Shown here: one piece after another, positions 1 to 8,435 of the stretch | Numbering within the stretch: the first letter of the stretch is position 1 | How the letters are laid out: every line of letters starts with the position of its first letter | Source: Candidatus Gastranaerophilales bacterium | GTDB taxonomy: Bacteria; Cyanobacteriota; Vampirovibrionia; Gastranaerophilales; Gastranaerophilaceae | DNA: 36,129 bases | Reading direction: 5' to 3' | NCBI GenBank assembly: GCA_023662705.1 | Contig: JAMPIM010000020.1 | Coordinates: forward strand, 1 to 36,129 | Translations under genes and position numbers: made by a program | Notes under the pieces: model-generated | Told to the model about the DNA's origin: nothing | The model's database searches: none | Seen by the model: the letters and a program-made list of their open reading frames with translations, nothing else

Positions 1-261
1 TGTTTAATTACAGCATCAAAAGCAGGTGCTCTGACTCTTGTATTAATATGCGTAATTTTTGGAATATCACAAGTTGCAGAAAATAATTTTGTAAGACCTT
101 ATATATTCGGAAAATTTCTTGATTTACATCCGCTAATCATTTATTTATTCTTGTTTATTACAGCACAGCATCTTGGTGTAGTAGGTGTAATCTTTGCTCC
201 CGCAATTGCAGCAACAGTTTGTGTATTGATAGAAGAATTGTATATTAAAAATGTAAATTAG
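1..261 (+). CDS. AI-2E family transporter (PerM-like), C-terminal fragment
   Basis: The window opens inside this gene, so only the last 86 codons are present, ending at TAG 259-261. The visible part reads as two hydrophobic helices around the motif NNFVRPYIFGKFLDLHPL. That is the characteristic C-terminal block of the AI-2E/PerM permease family, where an R-P-x-x-x-G-x-x-x-x-L-H-P-L element precedes the last membrane helices. Members are 7-8 helix inner-membrane proteins; the cargo varies (autoinducer-2 export, Na+/H+ exchange) and cannot be told from this fragment. The next gene's Shine-Dalgarno overlaps the stop codon, so the two are probably co-transcribed. Confidence 0.8.
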   Translation, partial: CLITASKAGALTLVLICVIFGISQVAENNFVRPYIFGKFLDLHPLIIYLFLFITAQHLGVVGVIFAPAIAATVCVLIEELYIKNVN

Positions 262-270
262 GTGGATGAA

Positions 271-1734
271 ATGAATTGTAATCTTGTAATGGCATATCCC
301 GCAATAGAAGAGTTTGCACTCTCATCTTTAGGGTATATGTGGCTTTGCAAGATTGCTTCAGAGATAGCCAATGTCGAAAGAGTTTCAACAGATGCAGCTT
401 CTTTCAATATAAAAACAACTGATGCAGTAGCGTTTTCGCTTTCTTTTGACTTTGATTTTATGGGTGTGTTTGAGATATTAGAGAAAAACAATATCCCGTT
501 TTTAGCCTCTGAACGTGATGATAATTTACCCCTGATTTTTGCAGGCGGCCCTGTTATAACTACTAATCCTGAGCCTTTAAAAAAGGTATTTGATTTTATG
601 ATAATAGGCGACGGCGAAGGGGTAAACACAGATGTAATCAAGGTTTTATCAAAAGGTTTAAATAAACAAGAAACTTTGTCTGAACTTGCAAAAATTGAAG
701 GAGTCTACGTTCCGGGGGTAAATAATAAAGTCAGAAAAGTAACTGAAACTCTGAATAATGTCATTTATACAACGGAATTAAGCGAAAAGAGTTATTTCAA
801 AGATACTTTTATTATAGAGGTTGCGCGCGGATGTATGAACAGATGTGCTTTTTGCACAGCTTCGTATATTAACCTGCCTTTCAGACATTATGAGTATGAA
901 AAGATTATTGATGCAATTGAACTGGGGTTAAGCCAGACAAATAAAATTGCGCTATTAGGTGCTCAAATCAGTGCTCATCCGAAGTTTGATAATATTATGA
1001 AGTATTTGTGTGACAAAATGGATTCGGGTGTAAATATTGAGTTGGGGATTTCGTCTTTAAGGACGGATTCTGTAACTCCAGAGTTGGTGCAAACGCTTGT
1101 TAAAGGCGGACAAAAGACTTCTACAATAGCAATTGAGGCAGCAAGCGAGAGATTGCGCAGGTTTATTAATAAGAATTTAAAAGAGGAACAAATCTTAAAT
1201 GCAGTAAAAGTTGCACGCGAAAACGGATTAAGAGGACTTAAGATTTATTCGATGATTGGGATTCCAACAGAAACTCAGGAAGATATTGAAGAGTTTTTGA
1301 GGCTTGCAAAAATTATAAAAACAGAAAATAAGGGATTTGAGATTACTTTTTCATTCTCTACTTTTGTACCTAAGCCTCAAACGCCTTTGCAATGGGCTAA
1401 AAGAGAAGATACAAAATCATTAGAAAAGAAACAAAAGTATCTGGAAAAAGAATTCGCAAAACTCGGAATCGGTTCAAAGTTCTCCAGTGCAAAATGGGAT
1501 TACTGGCAAACGGTTCTTTCCCGCGGAGATGAGAATTTGACCCCGTTTTTGATAGAGATTTACAAACAAGGCGGAAAACTGGGCGCATATAAATCAATTT
1601 TAAAAAACAATTTAGAAAAAACTATTGAAGGATATGATTTAGAAGATGCTTTACCTTGGGATTTTATTGAAAATTACCCGCCTAAAAAGCTTTTAATAAA
1701 CGAATATAACAGACTCCTAAAAAGAGCTATATAA
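271..1734 (+). CDS. B12-binding-like / radical SAM protein (COG1032 type)
   Basis: Iron-sulphur enzyme of the radical SAM superfamily. The cluster motif RGCMNRCAFC gives CxxxCxxC at about C188, C192 and C195 (from ATG 271). It is preceded by an N-terminal B12-binding-like Rossmann region ending in FAGGPVITTNPEP and DFMIIGDGEG, the signature seen before the barrel in COG1032/TIGR03960-like proteins. The usual cobalamin DxHxxG motif is not evident, so cobalamin binding is uncertain. After the barrel come FSFSTFVPKPQTPLQW and a 100-residue C-terminal part. No SPASM Cys cluster is visible, so this is not an obvious peptide maturase. ATG 271 is preferred over GTG 262 because AGGTGG (260-265) sits 5 nt upstream of ATG 271 and overlaps the GTG. 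The substrate is unknown. Confidence 0.82.
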   Translation: MNCNLVMAYPAIEEFALSSLGYMWLCKIASEIANVERVSTDAASFNIKTTDAVAFSLSFDFDFMGVFEILEKNNIPFLASERDDNLPLIFAGGPVITTNPEPLKKVFDFMIIGDGEGVNTDVIKVLSKGLNKQETLSELAKIEGVYVPGVNNKVRKVTETLNNVIYTTELSEKSYFKDTFIIEVARGCMNRCAFCTASYINLPFRHYEYEKIIDAIELGLSQTNKIALLGAQISAHPKFDNIMKYLCDKMDSGVNIELGISSLRTDSVTPELVQTLVKGGQKTSTIAIEAASERLRRFINKNLKEEQILNAVKVARENGLRGLKIYSMIGIPTETQEDIEEFLRLAKIIKTENKGFEITFSFSTFVPKPQTPLQWAKREDTKSLEKKQKYLEKEFAKLGIGSKFSSAKWDYWQTVLSRGDENLTPFLIEIYKQGGKLGAYKSILKNNLEKTIEGYDLEDALPWDFIENYPPKKLLINEYNRLLKRAI

Positions 1735-1758
1735 TTGAGTTTTAACCATATTACCCGA

Positions 1759-1781
1759 TGTAAAATGTAAACATTTGTAAC
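1759..1781 (+). promoter_or_regulatory. Direct repeat TGTAAA-N4-TGTAAC (plus a third half-site) upstream of 1867
   Basis: TGTAAA at 1766-1771 and TGTAAC at 1776-1781 lie exactly 10 bp apart. A further TGTAAA at 1759-1764 precedes them. A possible -10 (TATAGG, 1832-1837) lies about 50 nt downstream with no good -35, as expected for an activator-dependent promoter. The same repeat recurs at several other intergenic places in the window. Confidence 0.5.
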
Positions 1782-1866
1782 AAATTTCTCCAAAATATTA
1801 AAGTTTTCAAAAAAAATGCCGTAATCATTGGTATAGGAAACAAAAAGGAAAAAGGAGAACTCAATT

Positions 1867-3465
1867 ATGGGTATGTCAGCATCACAAGCAAGGTTAATAC
1901 AATTAGAAGCAAGACAAAGCAACCTTGAATATCAAGGTCAACAGATTAACCAAGAAAGAACAATCTTATCACAACAATGTACAGACTTGTACAACAGCTT
2001 GTTGACAATGACTGTACCAACTCCACCTTCTACACAAGATTATACAACTGTTAAATATGCAGGTGTTGATGGAGCATCAAGTTTCTCTTTAGGAAACATT
2101 GTTCCAACAGGTACTACATATACAGTAGAAATGAACTATAAGAAAACAGGTCACTTCTTAGAAGAAAAAGGAACTGCTGCTGTTACAAGCATTCCAGCTA
2201 AGATTGGTTTAACACCTGCTGACTTACCAAGTGTTCAATATGCAATTAAAGCACCTTCTACAAATACAATTGGTGAAAACAAAACCGTTGATGATGGTAC
2301 TTATGTAATGCACGATATTGGAAAAACTCCTAGCGGCACAGAACAAAGCGAAGATGGATTCTATATCTTAAAAAATGGACAATTTGTAAAAGTTGAAAAA
2401 GACAGTGAAGATTTTAACAACAAAGATATCACTAAATATTCACTTGTAAAAGCTCAAAACTCAACTACTGGCGAAGGTGACGCTGTAACAAAAACACCTG
2501 TAAACTATAATCCTACAAAAGATTATTCTATGGGTACAACTGAACAACCAACTGCTAAACCTCAAGGTGGTTCTACAAAACAAGCAATTATTAATGGTGA
2601 TTACTTTGGTTTAAAAAGCGGCTCTAATACTCCAGAAAGAATTTCTGAAGGAACTTTCGATGACTACTTTGAAGAAGTAGAAGCTGGCAGCGGAATCTAT
2701 AGAGCAAAAACTGGTGTAACAATTAATAATGCTACTACAGAAACAACAGATAATAGCTACGATAACCCAGATGCAAAAGCTAGCAACGCAGGCTATTATG
2801 TTGAAGGTCAGCTATGCTACTCATTATCAGAAGCTCAAAATGCTGGTCGTTTAGGCTCAAGCGAAACTTACAAAAACTATATTGAAGCTATTAAAGATGC
2901 TTATCCAGAATATGCAGAGAAAAGCAACACAGAAATAGAAGCTGATTTTAAAGTTTATTTCACAAAAAATGATAGCGGATTACAAGTTCCTCACTTTGTA
3001 ATGACTTCTGACTTAACATCAGGTCAAACAGATGTATCTGGTAGCAAATATGTTACAACAAGTGATTATGTTGCAAACGGAAGCTACACTTCAACTGTTA
3101 AACAAAATGACTGTACATTAACATTTGATTCATCAGGAAGAATTACTGCTATCGGTGTTCCTAGATACAACGAAGCTGGTGAAATTCTTGGTTACAAACA
3201 AATTTCTCTTGAAGCATCAACAGTAACAGACGAAGCAGCTTACAAAGACGCTTATGCTAAATACGAATACTCTATGTATGAATATGACAAAAAGCAACAA
3301 GAAATCAATGCTAAGACTGAAATCATTCAACAGGAAGACAGAAACCTTGAATTGAAACTTCAAAGACTTGATAACGAAAGACAACAGATTACAACAGAAA
3401 TCGAAGCAGTTCAAAAAGTTATCGACGACAACATTGAATCTTCATACAAAACATTCTCAGGCTAG
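1867..3465 (+). CDS. Unknown 532-aa protein with terminal helices and Thr/Ser-rich core
   Basis: I do not recognise a named family. The layout is distinctive: about 50 N-terminal residues are helical and Gln-rich (MGMSASQARLIQLEARQSNL), then about 400 residues rich in Thr, Ser, Gly, Asn and Tyr with beta character, then about 75 C-terminal residues forming a strong coiled coil (KQQEINAKTEIIQQEDRNLE and onward) ending in YKTFSG. Conserved helical ends around a variable beta middle is the plan of flagellin, hook and other axial filament proteins, though no flagellin motif is visible and there is no signal peptide. The start ATG follows GGAG (1854-1857). It is a single-gene unit: promoter region with a TGTAAA direct repeat upstream, strong terminator downstream. 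The codons look biased to a few preferred ones, suggesting high expression. Function unknown. Confidence 0.85.
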   Translation: MGMSASQARLIQLEARQSNLEYQGQQINQERTILSQQCTDLYNSLLTMTVPTPPSTQDYTTVKYAGVDGASSFSLGNIVPTGTTYTVEMNYKKTGHFLEEKGTAAVTSIPAKIGLTPADLPSVQYAIKAPSTNTIGENKTVDDGTYVMHDIGKTPSGTEQSEDGFYILKNGQFVKVEKDSEDFNNKDITKYSLVKAQNSTTGEGDAVTKTPVNYNPTKDYSMGTTEQPTAKPQGGSTKQAIINGDYFGLKSGSNTPERISEGTFDDYFEEVEAGSGIYRAKTGVTINNATTETTDNSYDNPDAKASNAGYYVEGQLCYSLSEAQNAGRLGSSETYKNYIEAIKDAYPEYAEKSNTEIEADFKVYFTKNDSGLQVPHFVMTSDLTSGQTDVSGSKYVTTSDYVANGSYTSTVKQNDCTLTFDSSGRITAIGVPRYNEAGEILGYKQISLEASTVTDEAAYKDAYAKYEYSMYEYDKKQQEINAKTEIIQQEDRNLELKLQRLDNERQQITTEIEAVQKVIDDNIESSYKTFSG

Positions 3466-3514
3466 AAGAAAACTCCCCTGTTAAGGGATACACATAGTCG
3501 AATGACAACAATCG

Positions 3515-3540
3515 AGAGCCCCGAAGAGGGGCTCTTGTTT
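3515..3540 (+). terminator. Rho-independent terminator of the 1867-3465 gene
   Basis: AGAGCCCC (3515-3522), loop GAAGA, GGGGCTCT (3528-3535), followed by TGTTTTGTG. It is an 8-bp GC-rich stem 50 nt after the stop codon. The -10 of the next gene begins only 11 nt beyond it. Confidence 0.85.
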
Positions 3541-3545
3541 TGTGT

Positions 3546-3560
3546 TATAATTCAATTATG
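3546..3560 (+). promoter_or_regulatory. Leaderless-type promoter of the U32 gene
   Basis: TATAAT at 3546-3551 is separated from ATG 3558 by exactly 6 nt (TCAATT), which places the transcript start at or next to the A of ATG. There is no Shine-Dalgarno. No good -35 is seen; the upstream DNA is the preceding terminator. Confidence 0.6.
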
Positions 3561-5300
3561 AAAACAGAACTTCTATCACCTGCAAAAGACAAAGAAACAG
3601 CCATCGCAGCAATCGATTGCGGTGCGGATGCAGTTTATATCGGAGCTCCCGCATTTGGGGCACGCAAAAATGCTGCAAACTCTCTTGAAGATATTAAAGA
3701 AGTAGTTGATTATGCTCACAAGTTCTGGGCAAAAGTTTTCATAACAATGAACACAATATTATCCGATAACGAATTGGATGATGCGGTTAAACTGGCACAT
3801 AAACTTCAAGCTATCGGAATAGATGCACTTATTATTCAAGATTTGGGATTATTAGAACAATTAATGGAACAGGGATTTACTTTACCCCTGCACATGAGCA
3901 CACAATGCGACAATTATTTACCCCAAAAAGTTAAATTCTTTAATGAGATAGGTGTTTCAAGAGTTGTTCTTGCACGCGAACTATCTTTAGAACAAATTCA
4001 GCAAATCCACTCCGAGAACCCTAATCTTGAACTGGAAGCATTCGTCCATGGCGCACTTTGTGTTTCTATGAGCGGACAATGTTATTTAAGCCAGCACATA
4101 GGCGGACGTTCCGCTAACAGAGGCGAATGCGCGCAGCCTTGCAGAAAACTTTATTCGGTTGAAACAACTGACGGTAAAGTTTTAAAAAAAGATATCCACG
4201 CCCTATGTCTAAAGGATTTCAATGCTTCAAATCTTGTTCTTAAAATGGCAGAAGCAGGTGTTTACTCGTTCAAAATTGAAGGCAGACTTAAAGATACAAG
4301 TTATGTAAAAAACATTACCGCATACTACAGACAAACACTCGGCAAAGGGATTTCATCAGGAAGGAGCATTTACCCCTTCAATCCAAATCCTGAAAAGAGT
4401 TTCAATAGAGGGTTTACAGAATATTTCTTAAAGGGACGTACAGATTGTTTCAACTTCGAGTCTCCAAAATCACGCGGTGAATACATTGGCAAGATAACAG
4501 AAGTCGGCAAAAATTGGTTAAAGATAAAAACCGATATGGAATTGCATCCGCAAGACGGAATTTATTGTGAGGGAGAAGGTTTTGCCATAAATAAAGTTGA
4601 AAACGGTAAAATTTATCCAAACAAACCGGTCAATATTAAAATGGGAAGCTCAATCTACAGAAACTTTGATTCTGAGTTTGAAAAAGAAGTCTTAAAGGAT
4701 GTTAAACGCCAAATAGGGATAAATATTGAAATAACAGATACTATTACATTAACGGATGAAGACGGAATTACTCTTAGCATAGCTCTTCCGCAAGGAGAAA
4801 AAGCAAACAATCCAGAGAAGATAAAAGAAACTTTCATTAAACAGTTTAATAAAACAGGCGAAGGCGATTTTTATATCACAGATATAAAAATCGCATCAGA
4901 ATTACCATTCATGCCTGTAAGCGCTATTAACAAACTTCGACGCGAACTCTTTGAAGAACTTATGGCTAAGAGAATTGAGGTTTATAACACTAAAATCAAA
5001 GAAACCCAAAAACCTCTAAAATACACCGAATACTTCATAAAAGAGGTGGATTACAGAGCCAATGTGCACAATCAATCTGCCAAAAAGTTTTATGAAAAAT
5101 GCGGAGTCAAAGTAACAGAAATGTCATTTGAATCAAATCCGCCGCAAAGACAAGCTGCTCTAATGCGCTGTAAGCATTGTATCAAATACGCTTTAGGAAT
5201 GTGTAAATCGCCGCAGAATTTAATCTTACGAGATACACACGGGAACATTTACCCGCTCAAATTTGATTGCAAGAACTGTGAAATGTCAGTTTTAAGCTAA
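3558..5300 (+). CDS. Peptidase U32 family protein, RlhA-type (23S rRNA hydroxylation)
   Basis: U32 family protein of 580 residues. The family signature E-x-F-x2-G-[SA]-x-C-x4-G-x-C-x-x-S is present at about residues 160-178 (EAFVHGALCVSMSGQCYLS), followed by RGECAQPCR. The central part resembles the DUF3656 insertion (GEGDFYITDIKI, MPVSAINKLRREL) and the C terminus has RCKHCIKYALGMC and FDCKNCEM cysteines. This long form matches E. coli RlhA (formerly YdcP; about 650 aa), needed for 5-hydroxycytidine at C2501 of 23S rRNA. The shorter paralogue TrhP acts on tRNA. Family is sure, substrate inferred. An upstream TTG (3540) is in frame, but MKTELLSPAKD at ATG 3558 is the usual N terminus. The 3' end overlaps the convergent gene at 5292 by 9 bp. 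Confidence 0.88.
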   Translation: MKTELLSPAKDKETAIAAIDCGADAVYIGAPAFGARKNAANSLEDIKEVVDYAHKFWAKVFITMNTILSDNELDDAVKLAHKLQAIGIDALIIQDLGLLEQLMEQGFTLPLHMSTQCDNYLPQKVKFFNEIGVSRVVLARELSLEQIQQIHSENPNLELEAFVHGALCVSMSGQCYLSQHIGGRSANRGECAQPCRKLYSVETTDGKVLKKDIHALCLKDFNASNLVLKMAEAGVYSFKIEGRLKDTSYVKNITAYYRQTLGKGISSGRSIYPFNPNPEKSFNRGFTEYFLKGRTDCFNFESPKSRGEYIGKITEVGKNWLKIKTDMELHPQDGIYCEGEGFAINKVENGKIYPNKPVNIKMGSSIYRNFDSEFEKEVLKDVKRQIGINIEITDTITLTDEDGITLSIALPQGEKANNPEKIKETFIKQFNKTGEGDFYITDIKIASELPFMPVSAINKLRRELFEELMAKRIEVYNTKIKETQKPLKYTEYFIKEVDYRANVHNQSAKKFYEKCGVKVTEMSFESNPPQRQAALMRCKHCIKYALGMCKSPQNLILRDTHGNIYPLKFDCKNCEMSVLS

Positions 5301-7082
5301 GCTTTTTAGTTTAGAGTCGATTTCACCGATTGCAGTTTTTATCTGTTGTTCCTGAGTTTCATAACCAGTTTTTGCCTGAGCATATTGTTCAGCAGGGATA
5401 GTTGTTGTTAAGCCTTCTGAAGCTTCTCTGGTTGGATTGAAAGCATACATTCCGTTTAAAGGCATTGCACCTGAATTTGATGCTACCCCTTGGAGAGCCC
5501 ATGCCGGTTCTGATACATATAAAGCACCATTACCTAACATCATTGCTTTACCAAACATACTTTTAGGCATTGTAAATCCGTAATATTTAGACTGTGCCCA
5601 GTTATAAGGAGAGCTGTACCAGTTATTTTCAAAACCGAATGCTTGCGCTTCTGCTTGATGAGAAGAAGATGAACTTTTTGCAAGCGCCTGCATTGAATCA
5701 AATCTTGCGGTTTTAAGAGCTGACATCTGAGCATCAATACCTTTTTGAGATTTTCTGATTGATTTAATAGCCGCAGACAATGCTTCTTTATCAGCACTTG
5801 TAAACTTTTGTCCGTGGATTTCGACTTCGCCTTTACCCCAAGGTCTCATTGCTTTTTTATAGCCTTTTAGCTGAGAAGTATATTCTTTATTAGCACTGTC
5901 AAAAGTTCTCCATCCTGCTTTTGTTGTAGGAAGATTTGCTTCCAATTGGCTGTATTGATTTACTAATCCATCATATTCCAATTCGATTAAAGCTTTATCT
6001 TTTGCAGATGTTGCAGCGTTATAACGAGCTTCGACATCAGCTATTTTTTGTTCTAATTGAGCAGTTAGTTGTTGTTTTTGAGTATTGAATGCATTTTTAG
6101 CAACACCTGCCTGACCCATTTTAACTGCTTGACGAGCACCGCTTAAACCATTTAATGCGTAACCTGCTTCTGCCCATTCGAAATTCTGAGAAGCTGCTTT
6201 CCAAGGGTTAACAAATACATTTTTAGCCCCTGCTGAAACAGAACTTGCAAAAGTACCTTCTGATGCTGATGCAACTCCGGCAGCCTTACTCATACCTCTT
6301 AAGCCTGCTGCAGATGATACACCGATAAATGCGCCTGCGCCGATATCCTGAGTACCTTGGTCAAATTCTTCCAGATTATTAGCTTTTGCAGTATCATAGA
6401 CACCTTTACCTGCCATATAAGCACCGGTTCCAAGACCTGCATAAGCTAATGCTGTAGGCACTGCGGCAACTGCTGTACCGACACCTGTTGCAATAGCACC
6501 TCCGCCAAGAGCTGCGGCAGCGGCTGCACCTAAAGGAGCAGCAAATACGCATAGAGCACCAACTGCAACTGCAATACCAACATTACGGACACATTTTAGC
6601 GGATCCCATTTTCCTGTTTTAGGATCAATTCCCACAAATGACTTACAAACATTACCAATTCCTTTGAAAGCATTGGTAACCCCACGCATAATCTTAGCGC
6701 CTGTTGACATGTTTTCAAGCTTTTCTTCTTTTATTGTACCATCTTGTTGGATTGCACCTTTAACTTCAACAGAACCGTCTTCTTTAACTGTTCCGTTTAA
6801 AGCTGTTTTTTGTTCTTGTACTTGTGTTAAACCTTTTTGTAACTCTTGTCTTTGAGTTAATAAAGTTCTTTTTTCTTCATTTTTTTGAGCAATTTCTTTT
6901 TTTATTCTTGCTTCATATTCTGCTGCTGACTCTCTAGTTGAAGATGTTGAAGAAGAAGTTGTCCAAGCAGAAGTTCCCCAGCTTGGAGTAAACGAGTTAA
7001 AATTATTATTCCAGCCAAAACCATTGTTGAAATTAGTCATCATTGGCTGCGACCACATATTATTTGTGTAATTAAATCCCAT
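5292..7082 (-). CDS. Unknown 596-aa protein with Ala/Gly-rich membrane segment and coiled coils
   Basis: No family recognised. The first 48 residues are rich in Asn, Trp, Phe, Met and Ser (MGFNYTNNMWSQPMMTNFNN), unlike a signal peptide. Residues about 52-95 form a charged Gln/Glu/Lys coiled coil. Residues about 166-225 are a long Ala/Gly/Val hydrophobic stretch that could form one or two membrane hairpins. A second coiled coil lies near residues 335-380, and the C-terminal 150 residues contain further helices. Tandem glycine-rich hydrophobic segments between coiled coils are common in secreted translocators and effectors, but that is only a resemblance. The start ATG is preceded by GAGG at 7089-7092. 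The gene is divergent from the 7366 operon and each side has its own TGTAAA direct repeat. It converges on the U32 gene with a 9-bp overlap. Confidence 0.82.
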   Translation of the reverse strand: MGFNYTNNMWSQPMMTNFNNGFGWNNNFNSFTPSWGTSAWTTSSSTSSTRESAAEYEARIKKEIAQKNEEKRTLLTQRQELQKGLTQVQEQKTALNGTVKEDGSVEVKGAIQQDGTIKEEKLENMSTGAKIMRGVTNAFKGIGNVCKSFVGIDPKTGKWDPLKCVRNVGIAVAVGALCVFAAPLGAAAAAALGGGAIATGVGTAVAAVPTALAYAGLGTGAYMAGKGVYDTAKANNLEEFDQGTQDIGAGAFIGVSSAAGLRGMSKAAGVASASEGTFASSVSAGAKNVFVNPWKAASQNFEWAEAGYALNGLSGARQAVKMGQAGVAKNAFNTQKQQLTAQLEQKIADVEARYNAATSAKDKALIELEYDGLVNQYSQLEANLPTTKAGWRTFDSANKEYTSQLKGYKKAMRPWGKGEVEIHGQKFTSADKEALSAAIKSIRKSQKGIDAQMSALKTARFDSMQALAKSSSSSHQAEAQAFGFENNWYSSPYNWAQSKYYGFTMPKSMFGKAMMLGNGALYVSEPAWALQGVASNSGAMPLNGMYAFNPTREASEGLTTTIPAEQYAQAKTGYETQEQQIKTAIGEIDSKLKSLA

Positions 7083-7108
7083 ATAAATCCTCGTTTTTTC
7101 CCTTTATA

Positions 7109-7121
7109 GATATATAAAGTA
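7109..7121 (-). promoter_or_regulatory. TACTTTATATATC element (putative -10 region) of the 7082 gene
   Basis: The minus strand reads TACTTTATATATCTATAAAG 26 nt downstream of the TGTAAA direct repeat and just before the start region of the 7082 gene. TACTTTATATAT recurs at equivalent places upstream of 13135 and 27940. Confidence 0.45.
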
Positions 7122-7147
7122 TTTCTTCTTTTAAGAATTGCTTATTA

Positions 7148-7163
7148 TGTAAAGATTTGTAAA
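7148..7163 (+). promoter_or_regulatory. Direct repeat TGTAAA-GATT-TGTAAA in the 7082/7366 divergent region
   Basis: Two perfect TGTAAA hexamers at 7148-7153 and 7158-7163, exactly 10 bp apart, 66 bp upstream of the minus-strand start at 7082. Read on the plus strand; relative to the minus-strand gene the orientation is reversed. Confidence 0.5.
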
Positions 7164-7274
7164 TGTTTTTATAAAGAATTTAGCATGCAAATCAAATTGG
7201 TTTGTGATAGAATCAATTGTGTGTGGAGTATTCTTTTTTATTGAAAGAACTTAAACATTAGCTGTTTTCGGAAA

Positions 7275-7290
7275 TGTAAATAAATGTAAA
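7275..7290 (+). promoter_or_regulatory. Direct repeat TGTAAA-TAAA-TGTAAA upstream of the 7366 operon
   Basis: Two perfect TGTAAA hexamers at 7275-7280 and 7285-7290, exactly 10 bp apart, 75 bp before ATG 7366. An AT-rich element (GACTTTTTATATATAAGG, 7329-7346) lies 38 nt downstream as the likely -10 region. GCATGC palindromes occur at 7183-7188 and 7293-7298 in the same divergent region. Confidence 0.5.
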
Positions 7291-7365
7291 GTGCATGCCT
7301 GAAAAATAGCAAAAAAAGTTTTTCCATAGACTTTTTATATATAAGGTTACCGGGTAGGGGTTCGT

Positions 7366-8433
7366 ATGATAAAAGCAGTAAATTTGGCACAACAAAGTAC
7401 AAGTTTCCAAGCAGAAAAGCCTGAAAAAAAGAAAAAGGGCAAAGAAGAAACACGTATTTTACCTAATACGGTTGGAACTCGTCTTAATCAAGGGTTTCAA
7501 AAGACTTCAAGTGCGTTTATTGATTATCCGGTAAAAGGATTAAAAGGGGATATTAACTCTGATTTTTACGAATTTCTTACTATGGGAATCGTTCCATATA
7601 TTGCAGGCAGTGCAATGTTTATGTTTGTTTTCAACTGTGTAAACAAACACCTTGATGCTAACTCCCAAAAAGCAGCTTCCAAGTTCGGAAAGAAAATGGC
7701 ACTTGGCGTTGTTATGTATGGTGTGTTAAAGAATTTATCAAAAAACCTTGTAACAAAACCTATTAAAGCAGCTACAGGCGTTGATACGGAAATGCCTTAT
7801 CAAAACAAAGTTTATCCGCTCCCTAAGGAAGCAGGAGAAGCTGCTACAATTGAACCTCAATATCAACAAAGAAAAGTCTTCGACAGTAAAGAATTCTATC
7901 GTAAAGACTTATTAGACAGAGCTTATTTTGATAATGTAGCTAAAAAATTAGGACTTGGAGAGGACTTAAACGATTCTGTTTCCGAAACATCTCCTATTAT
8001 TCAAAATATTATCGCAACATCAAACACAGCGAAGAGCCTTGCATCATACAGCTGGGCAGGAGTTGGTGTTGCTCTTGCAATGCAGAACAACTGGACTGAT
8101 TTCTTTGATTCAATCTCTAACAGAAAACATTATGTTGCAAAAGCAGATGAAGGTTTCAGCTCTAAAATGAAAAACAAAATGAAAACCTTCGGCGAAAACA
8201 CTTATGATGTATCAAAAACATTTGTAAAATCACTTGGGCGTTCTTGCAAATCATTATGGAACGGCAGCCCTGCCGACAAAGGATTTATGAAACATTCAGG
8301 TAAAGCGTTTGTCGGATTTGCAGCTGCTCTAACAACTTTATTAACTGCTAATACTATCATCCGAGCAAAAAACATGGCTCAAAGCACAAATAAAAATACA
8401 ATAGACAAGACTAAAGAAAGTACGGTGATTTAG
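7366..8433 (+). CDS. Unknown 355-aa membrane protein
   Basis: No named family recognised. A basic N-terminal segment (EKPEKKKKGKEE, residues 18-29) precedes hydrophobic stretches at about residues 70-90 (TMGIVPYIAGSAMFMFVFN), 107-120 and 225-240. A C-terminal membrane helix follows (AFVGFAAALTTLLTANTII). There is no cleavable signal peptide, so it is probably an inner-membrane protein with mixed topology. The likely Shine-Dalgarno is the GGGG run at 7357-7360. It is the first gene of a tight operon: its stop is 2 nt before the next ATG, and the third gene is a GH13 enzyme. A related setting (unknown membrane protein beside a GH13-like enzyme) recurs at 21988-24885. The promoter has a TGTAAA direct repeat. 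Confidence 0.82.
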   Translation: MIKAVNLAQQSTSFQAEKPEKKKKGKEETRILPNTVGTRLNQGFQKTSSAFIDYPVKGLKGDINSDFYEFLTMGIVPYIAGSAMFMFVFNCVNKHLDANSQKAASKFGKKMALGVVMYGVLKNLSKNLVTKPIKAATGVDTEMPYQNKVYPLPKEAGEAATIEPQYQQRKVFDSKEFYRKDLLDRAYFDNVAKKLGLGEDLNDSVSETSPIIQNIIATSNTAKSLASYSWAGVGVALAMQNNWTDFFDSISNRKHYVAKADEGFSSKMKNKMKTFGENTYDVSKTFVKSLGRSCKSLWNGSPADKGFMKHSGKAFVGFAAALTTLLTANTIIRAKNMAQSTNKNTIDKTKESTVI

Positions 8434-8435
8434 TT

